Below the pieces are notes generated by a model. It made no database searches. It was not told the origin of the DNA and saw only the letters and a list, made by a program, of their open reading frames with translations. Shown piece after piece: positions 58,678-64,000 of a stretch of DNA of 64,000 nucleotides. The DNA comes from Streptomyces collinus (GTDB taxonomy: Bacteria > Actinomycetota > Actinomycetes > Streptomycetales > Streptomycetaceae): positions 4,650,001-4,714,000 of the forward strand of contig NZ_CP133771.1 in the NCBI RefSeq assembly GCF_031348265.1, in the 5' to 3' direction. The position numbers and the translations under genes were made by a program. How positions within the stretch are numbered: position 1 is the first letter of the stretch; each line of letters begins with the position of its first letter.

Positions 58678-58718
58678 GCAGCGGCGTCACCGTGACCTGA
58701 ACACGGTGACGCCGCTGC
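58678..58718 (+). terminator. Strong hairpin terminator after the peptide operon
   Basis: A 17-bp perfect stem (GCAGCGGCGTCACCGTG and its complement) with a seven-base loop, about 45 bases past the stop of the Rieske-like gene and ahead of the convergent PPOX gene. Confidence 0.9.
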
Positions 58719-58801
58719 AGTTTTCGGGGACATTTCCGGGTATCGACCCCATCCCGTGGTGGCCGGATCCAGTCGATCACCGGTGTGGATGTTCACACCG
58801 C

Positions 58802-59218
58802 TCAACCTCGCCCCATCGCCCGCGTCAGGTGGATCTCGATCACCACGCGCGCCGGGTTCGGTGACGGCGTCCTGCCGTAGCGCTCCGCGTAGCGCCGCTC
58901 CGCCTCGGCCACCCGGTCCGGCTCGTCGCGGACGAAGGCCCGGCCCTCCAGCGTCGCCCAGCGGCGGCCCTCCAGCTGGCAGACGGCGACGGCCGCCCCC
59001 TCGTCGCCGGCCGCCCGCACGTACCGCACCTTCGCGCTCGCCCGATTGGTGATCACCCGAGCCAGACGGGCCTCGGGATCGTATGTGACGCCGACGGGTA
59101 CCAGATGCGGAGTGCCGTCCGGGCGGGGAGTCGTCAGGGTGCACAGGTGCCGCTCCCGCCAGAAGCTGAGATACGACGGGTCCGGAGCGCCGGGGTCGAC
59201 GGAGTACTTGGTCGCCAT
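58802..59218 (-). CDS. PPOX-class F420/FMN-dependent protein
   Basis: 138 residues with the split-barrel flavin-binding fold: FWRERHLCTLTTPRPDGTPH, LVPVGVTYDP, ARVITNRASAKVRYVR and WATLEGRAFVRDEPDRVAEA. It resembles the actinobacterial PPOX-class F420-dependent family, also annotated as pyridoxamine-5'-phosphate-oxidase-like. The cofactor cannot be settled from sequence. Divergent from clpB, sharing its HAIR-containing gap, so HspR might influence it too. Confidence 0.85.
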   Translation of the reverse strand: MATKYSVDPGAPDPSYLSFWRERHLCTLTTPRPDGTPHLVPVGVTYDPEARLARVITNRASAKVRYVRAAGDEGAAVAVCQLEGRRWATLEGRAFVRDEPDRVAEAERRYAERYGRTPSPNPARVVIEIHLTRAMGRG

Positions 59219-59256
59219 GCCCCGGAACTTAGACCCCCGAGCCTCCCGGAACCGTC

Positions 59257-59277
59257 CTTGAGTGCACTAGACTCAAC
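59257..59277. promoter_or_regulatory. HAIR operator (HspR binding site) of clpB
   Basis: CTTGAGT-GCACTAG-ACTCAAC, one mismatch from the HAIR consensus, 45 bases upstream of the clpB start. It lies in the divergent gap with the PPOX gene. Confidence 0.93.
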
Positions 59278-59321
59278 TTTGTGCAAGCCGTTCGGGTCAG
59301 TGCAAGGAGGAGAACGCGAAC

Positions 59322-61919
59322 GTGGACGCCGAGCTGACCAACCGGAGCCGGGATGCGATCAACGCTGCCAGCAACCGGGCCGTGACCGAGGGGCACCCCG
59401 ACCTCACCCCGGCCCATCTGCTGCTCGCGCTGCTCCAGGGACAGGACAACGAGAACATCACCGACCTGCTCGCCGCGGTCGACGCCGACCAGGCCGCCGT
59501 GCGCGCCGGAGCCGAGCGCGTGCTCGCCGGGCTGCCGAGCGTGACCGGGTCGACCGTCGCGCCGCCCCAGCCCAACCGCGAGATGCTGGCCGTCGTCGCC
59601 GACGCGCAGGCCCGCGCCAAGGACCTGGGGGACGAGTACCTCTCCACCGAGCACCTCCTGATCGCCCTCGCCGCGAAGGGCGGCGCGGCCGGCGAGGTGC
59701 TGTCCCAGCAGGGGGCCGACGCCAAGAAGCTCCAGGCCGCCTTCCAGAAGACGCGAGGGCAGCGACGGGTGACCACGGCCGACCCCGAGGGGCAGTACAA
59801 GGCCCTGGAGAAGTTCGGGACCGACTTCACCGCCGCCGCGCGGGAGGGCAGGCTCGACCCGGTCATCGGCCGGGACCAGGAGATCCGCCGCGTCGTGCAG
59901 GTCCTGTCCCGCCGTACGAAGAACAACCCCGTCCTCATCGGCGAGCCGGGCGTCGGCAAGACCGCCGTCGTCGAGGGGCTCGCCCAGCGGATCGTGAAGG
60001 GCGACGTGCCCGAGTCACTGAAGGACAAGCGGCTCGTCGCGCTCGACCTCGGCGCGATGGTCGCCGGGGCGAAGTACCGGGGCGAGTTCGAGGAGCGGCT
60101 GAAGACCGTCCTCGCCGAGATCAAGGACTCCGACGGGCAGATCATCACCTTCATCGACGAACTGCACACCGTCGTCGGAGCCGGCGCGGGCGGCGACTCC
60201 GCCATGGACGCAGGCAACATGCTGAAGCCCATGCTGGCCCGCGGCGAGTTGCGCATGGTCGGCGCCACGACCCTCGACGAATACCGCGAGCGGATCGAGA
60301 AGGACCCCGCCCTGGAGCGGCGCTTCCAGCAGGTGCTGGTCGCCGAGCCCACCGTCGAGGACTCCATCGCGATCCTGCGCGGGCTCAAGGGCCGCTACGA
60401 GGCCCACCACAAGGTGCAGATCGCCGACAGCGCGCTCGTCGCCGCCGCGTCGCTCTCCGACCGGTACATCACCTCCCGGTTCCTGCCCGACAAGGCCATC
60501 GACCTCGTCGACGAGGCGGCCTCGCGGCTGCGCATGGAGATCGACTCCTCGCCCGTCGAGATCGACGAACTCCAGCGCGCCGTCGACCGGCTGAAGATGG
60601 AGGAGCTCGCGATCGGCAAGGAGACCGACGCGGCCTCCCGCGAGCGCCTGGAGAAGCTGCGCCGCGACCTCGCCGACAAGGAGGAGGAGCTGCGCGGCCT
60701 CACCGCCCGCTGGGAGAAGGAGAAGCAGTCCCTCAACCGCGTCGGTGAGCTGAAGGAACGCCTCGACGAGATCCGCGGCCAGGCCGAACGGGCCCAGCGC
60801 GACGGTGACTTCGACACCGCCTCCAAGCTGCTCTACGGCGAGATCCCGGCCCTGGAGAAGGAGTTGGAGGCCGCCTCCGAGGCGGAGGAGGAGGTTGCCA
60901 AGGACACCATGGTCAAGGAGGAGGTCGGCGCCGACGACATCGCCGACGTCGTCGCCTCCTGGACCGGCATCCCCGCCGGGCGGCTGCTGGAGGGCGAGAC
61001 GCAGAAGCTGCTGCGCATGGAGGACGAGATCGGCAAGCGGCTCATCGGCCAGACCGAGGCCGTGCGCGCGGTGTCCGACGCCGTACGCCGCAGCCGCGCC
61101 GGGATCTCCGACCCCGACCGGCCCACCGGCTCCTTCCTCTTCCTCGGCCCGACCGGTGTCGGCAAGACCGAACTGGCCAAGGCCCTCGCCGACTTCCTCT
61201 TCGACGACGAGCGGGCGATGGTCCGCATCGACATGTCGGAGTACAGCGAGAAGCACAGCGTGGCCCGGCTGGTCGGCGCCCCGCCCGGATACGTCGGCTA
61301 CGAGGAGGGCGGCCAGCTCACCGAGGCCGTGCGCAGGCGGCCCTACTCCGTCGTCCTGCTGGACGAGGTGGAGAAGGCCCACCCCGAGGTCTTCGACATC
61401 CTGCTCCAGGTGCTGGACGACGGCCGCCTGACGGACGGCCAGGGCCGTACGGTCGACTTCCGCAACACGATCCTCGTCCTGACGTCGAACCTGGGCAGCC
61501 AGTACCTGGTCGACCCGGTGACCACCGAGGAGGAGAAGAAGGAGCAGGTCCTGGAGGTGGTGCGGACCTCCTTCAAGCCGGAGTTCCTCAACCGCCTGGA
61601 CGACCTGGTCGTCTTCGCCGCGCTGACCAAGCCCGAGCTGGAGCGGATCGCGAAGCTCCAGCTGGAGCGGCTGGCCAAGCGGCTCGCCGAGCGGCGCCTC
61701 ACCCTGGACATCACGCCCGAGGCGCTGGCGTGGCTCGCGGAGGAGGGCATGGACCCGGCGTACGGCGCCCGGCCGCTGCGGCGGCTCGTCCAGTCCGCCA
61801 TCGGCGACCGGCTCGCCAAGGAGATCCTGTCCGGCGAGATCAAGGACGGGGACACGGTCCGGGTGGACCGCTTCGAGGACGGGCTGCTGGTGGGCCCGGC
61901 GACCGGCAAGACCCTCTGA
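59322..61919 (+). CDS. clpB: Disaggregase ClpB
   Basis: 865 residues, full length. N-domain LTNRSRDAINAASNRAVTEG to about 150; first AAA+ module with Walker A GEPGVGKTA and Walker B IITFIDELHTVVGAG; middle coiled-coil domain (about 400-530, LRRDLADKEEELRGLTARWE); second AAA+ with Walker A GPTGVGKTELAKAL and VVLLDEVEKAHPEVFDILLQ; and a D2 small domain. ClpB threads aggregated proteins through its pore together with DnaK. GTG start after GGAGGAG. Under HspR control through the HAIR site, consistent with its place near the dnaK operon. Confidence 0.98.
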   Translation: MDAELTNRSRDAINAASNRAVTEGHPDLTPAHLLLALLQGQDNENITDLLAAVDADQAAVRAGAERVLAGLPSVTGSTVAPPQPNREMLAVVADAQARAKDLGDEYLSTEHLLIALAAKGGAAGEVLSQQGADAKKLQAAFQKTRGQRRVTTADPEGQYKALEKFGTDFTAAAREGRLDPVIGRDQEIRRVVQVLSRRTKNNPVLIGEPGVGKTAVVEGLAQRIVKGDVPESLKDKRLVALDLGAMVAGAKYRGEFEERLKTVLAEIKDSDGQIITFIDELHTVVGAGAGGDSAMDAGNMLKPMLARGELRMVGATTLDEYRERIEKDPALERRFQQVLVAEPTVEDSIAILRGLKGRYEAHHKVQIADSALVAAASLSDRYITSRFLPDKAIDLVDEAASRLRMEIDSSPVEIDELQRAVDRLKMEELAIGKETDAASRERLEKLRRDLADKEEELRGLTARWEKEKQSLNRVGELKERLDEIRGQAERAQRDGDFDTASKLLYGEIPALEKELEAASEAEEEVAKDTMVKEEVGADDIADVVASWTGIPAGRLLEGETQKLLRMEDEIGKRLIGQTEAVRAVSDAVRRSRAGISDPDRPTGSFLFLGPTGVGKTELAKALADFLFDDERAMVRIDMSEYSEKHSVARLVGAPPGYVGYEEGGQLTEAVRRRPYSVVLLDEVEKAHPEVFDILLQVLDDGRLTDGQGRTVDFRNTILVLTSNLGSQYLVDPVTTEEEKKEQVLEVVRTSFKPEFLNRLDDLVVFAALTKPELERIAKLQLERLAKRLAERRLTLDITPEALAWLAEEGMDPAYGARPLRRLVQSAIGDRLAKEILSGEIKDGDTVRVDRFEDGLLVGPATGKTL

Positions 61920-62576
61920 CCGGCCGCGCACGCGCTTGACGGCGGCCCGCTCCGCACCTGCGGGGCGGGCCGTGTGCGGCTCCGCTGTATGCCGCGCCCA
62001 CGCCCGTGTCCGCACCCGGGCCCGTACCCGGGCATGGTTCCCGCCGGTTCGCCCGGACCTCGTCCGTGACGCCGTCGTCCGGACGTGAGGTATCCGGCCA
62101 AGTCGCCGCGCCGCCCGCATGCCGCGGTCCTTCCGCTTCACGGCACCGCCGCGACGTGCCGCCTTGTTCGAACGACTTTCCGTTTCCAGTTGCCGGTTCC
62201 GCTCCCGAAGCGGTTATCGGCCACGTCCTCTCGGCTCTCTGTCGGCGTGTTACCGGTGTGTCTAAAGTGGCCGGGCTGCCAGTGAAGTGGACCTGACCAG
62301 TCCGTCCTGGTGCGTTGACCATCCACGGGGGGATTCAGCCATGCACGTCATCCTGCGCGCCTTCACGCCGCCGCCTGCCCGCTGACGGGGAGGGAGCACC
62401 TCGCGGCCCGCGCCCGCAACGGCGGCCGCTCACGCCCCCTTGCACTCGGCGAGAACGCGTCCGCGTTCCCCGGCCGATGCTCCCCGGCCGGCGTTCTCCT
62501 CCGCACAGGTGACCAGCCCCCGGCCGGTGCCCTGCCCGGCCCTCGCGTGTACTCACTCCAGCCAGAAGGAATGCCC
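61920..62576. other. Intergenic region, possible small leader frame
   Basis: About 655 bases between clpB and a secreted-protein gene. A 14-codon frame at 62341-62385 (HVILRAFTPPPAR) has GGGGGGA ahead of its ATG and could be a leader peptide, but this is speculative. Otherwise no gene. Confidence 0.4.
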
Positions 62577-63104
62577 ATGCGCAAGCTCCTGACCGCAGCC
62601 GGTCTCACCTCGTCCGCCGTCGCGCTCGGCGTGCTGTTCGCCGGCCCGGCCGCCGCCTGGACGGCCTCGTCCCAGTTCGACGTCGTCTTCCCCGGCCAGA
62701 AGCCGCAGACGACCTACTACGTGGAGAACACCGGCGCGAACACCACGTCGAACGGCAACATGACCGGGAAGTCGGTCGTCTACTGGCAGCTCGGCGTCGA
62801 CCAGGTGATCGACGACTCGAAGCGGTTCACCAGCTTCAAGATCACCACGCGCATCGAGGCCCGCCTCGGCAAGGCCGCGGACGACGAGGTCATCACCAAG
62901 AAGACGTGTGACATGACCACGGCCATCAATGAGCGCTACGCGTGGTCCTACGACTCCCCGGAGAACACCTGCGTCGCCCCGCCCACCGTCTACGACGGTG
63001 AGCTGTGGTGGTCGTCGGACGCCACGGTCGTCTACGACATCGAGGGAGACGGCAAGGGCGCCATCACCCAGGAACTCGCGGGCACCACCCTGATCCACGG
63101 CTGA
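62577..63104 (+). CDS. Secreted protein, unknown function
   Basis: 175 residues from ATG 62577 (a nearby ATG at 62571 is less well spaced from AGAAGGA). Signal peptide RKLLTAAGLTSSAVALGVLF, cleaved near AAA-WTA. The mature part is strand-rich with many Thr/Asn/Tyr and Trp residues (VVFPGQKPQTTYYVENTGAN, SVVYWQLGVDQVIDD) and two Cys (TCDMT and NTCVA) that may pair. No family recognised. Single gene. Confidence 0.8.
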   Translation: MRKLLTAAGLTSSAVALGVLFAGPAAAWTASSQFDVVFPGQKPQTTYYVENTGANTTSNGNMTGKSVVYWQLGVDQVIDDSKRFTSFKITTRIEARLGKAADDEVITKKTCDMTTAINERYAWSYDSPENTCVAPPTVYDGELWWSSDATVVYDIEGDGKGAITQELAGTTLIHG

Positions 63105-63373
63105 CCGACGTTCCGCCGCTGCTCCCGCGCCCCCGCCGGGGCCCGCGCGGCCGCCGCGCCGTCCGACCGGTGCCTCGCCCACTGGTGTCCGTGCACGGAC
63201 ACCGACCAGGTCCGGCGCGCCTGACAGGTGCGCCGGGGCTGCGGCGAGGTACCCGGTGTTTCCGCCGACCGGCCGGATCCTGTCAGCCGTGGGCTGACGG
63301 GGCCGGTCCGGGCTTGCCACCCCCCTCCCCGCATGGGGGAGGATGGCGGAATCCGTACGAAGGGAAATTCACG

Positions 63374-63904
63374 GTGACCATCGACCCGTCCTCGATTCCG
63401 AACTTCGGGGGCCAGCCCGAGCCGCAGCCCGGCAGCGGCCCGGCCGGCCCCGTCGTCCCGGATCAGGACCTCGTGAAGCAGCTCCTCGACCAGATGGAGC
63501 TCAAGTACGTCGTCGACGACGAGGGAGACCTCGCGGCGCCGTGGGAGCAGTTCCGCACCTACTTCATGTTCCGGGGAGAGGGAGACCAGCAGGTCTTCTC
63601 CGTGCGGACGTTCTACGACCGGCCCCACGAGATCGGGGCCAAGCCGCAGATCCTGGAGTCGATCGACGACTGGAACCGCCGCACCCTGTGGCCCAAGGTC
63701 TACAGCCACACCCACGACGACGGCACGGTCCGCCTGATCGGCGAGGCCCAGATGCTGATCGGCATGGGTGTCAGCCTGGAGCACTTCGTCTCCTCGACGG
63801 TCAGCTGGGTGCGCGCCGCGATCGAGTTCGACAAGTGGCTCATCGAGCAGCTCGGTCTCGAAGAGGAGATCAACGAGGCGGAGAAGCCCGAGGACGACGA
63901 GTAG
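63374..63904 (+). CDS. YbjN domain-containing protein
   Basis: 176 residues, GTG start. A Pro/Gly-rich N-terminal tail (about 1-35) is followed by a YbjN/type III secretion-chaperone-like fold: QLLDQMELKYVVDDEGDLAA, FRTYFMFRGEGDQQVFSVRT, IDDWNRRTLWPKVYSHTHDD and VSLEHFVSSTVSWVRAAIEF. An acidic tail closes the protein. YbjN proteins are conserved in actinobacteria, with roles proposed in stress tolerance and development but no fixed biochemistry. It ends 96 bases before the end of the window. Confidence 0.85.
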   Translation: MTIDPSSIPNFGGQPEPQPGSGPAGPVVPDQDLVKQLLDQMELKYVVDDEGDLAAPWEQFRTYFMFRGEGDQQVFSVRTFYDRPHEIGAKPQILESIDDWNRRTLWPKVYSHTHDDGTVRLIGEAQMLIGMGVSLEHFVSSTVSWVRAAIEFDKWLIEQLGLEEEINEAEKPEDDE

Positions 63905-64000
63905 GCTCCCGACCCGAGCCCCTCACGGCGCGTCGGCGCGTACGCACAGGTACGCGCTGTACGCGCCGTTTGCCTTTTCGCAGTCGGACGGACCCTGCTC

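Noticed and set aside
60015..62141. 708-codon open frame antisense to clpB
   Set aside because: Composition shadow of clpB; leucine/glycine/valine-rich product without recognisable fold.

Overview
The window is very GC-rich, densely coded DNA with many GTG starts and strong third-position G/C bias. The gene set includes a dnaK-grpE-dnaJ-hspR operon and clpB with HAIR operators, roadblock and LuxR-type regulators, an I36-type inhibitor and many secreted beta-propeller proteins. Together these point to the chromosome of a Streptomyces species or close relative. No plasmid origin, rRNA, CRISPR array or phage structural gene was seen.

Layout. (1) 1-4.2 kb: an SPFH/band-7 membrane protein, a roadblock/LC7 protein and two secreted proteins of unknown function. 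(2) About 4.36-30.27 kb: an accessory zone. An intact tRNA-Gly(CCC) lies on the minus strand at 30230-30300. Downstream of its 3' end, the tRNA 3' half plus its terminator recurs at about 23.8, 12.5, 11.0 and, degenerate, 4.4 kb. I read these as attachment-site scars of successive integrations, with no integrase gene left. The blocks between scars carry: DinB, lipase and VOC remnants, a TetR/DUF1772 pair, GNAT and a PAS-SpoIIE phosphatase; a 1.5 kb vapBC mini-island; two DUF418-like membrane acyltransferases, a decayed GT39 gene, an ABC exporter and a two-component system; and an IS21 remnant, TetR/P450 and ArsR/MFS pairs. (3) 30.5-33 kb: ordinary genes (a small CxxC protein, dcd, a phosphoribosyltransferase, a Yip1 protein), then a 35-bp tandem repeat. 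(4) 33.3-40.6 kb: five tandem paralogous secreted FG-GAP (integrin-alpha-like) propeller genes in one apparent operon.

(5) 40.7-43.9 kb: a polysaccharide locus with a nucleotide-sugar dehydrogenase, a 54-residue membrane protein and a HasA-like processive glycosyltransferase. (6) 44.9-46.2 kb: a secreted I36-type protein and a lipoprotein. (7) 46.4-50 kb: a membrane-bound Fe-S oxidoreductase and a MraY/WecA-like transferase. (8) 50-62 kb: the HspR regulon (dnaK operon and clpB), interrupted by an orphan sugar-binding lipoprotein, two paralogous LuxR-type regulators, and a small secreted peptide gene coupled to a Rieske-like protein that lacks its cluster ligands. (9) 62.5-64 kb: a secreted protein and a YbjN protein.

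Functional links. HspR, encoded last in the dnaK operon, should repress both its own operon and clpB through the HAIR sites at 50085 and 59257. The regulator, peptide and Rieske-like trio at 57-58.6 kb looks like a compact peptide-sensing module. The dehydrogenase and glycosyltransferase at 41-44 kb should supply and polymerise an activated uronic acid. The FG-GAP array and the tRNA-Gly scar array are the other unusual structures.
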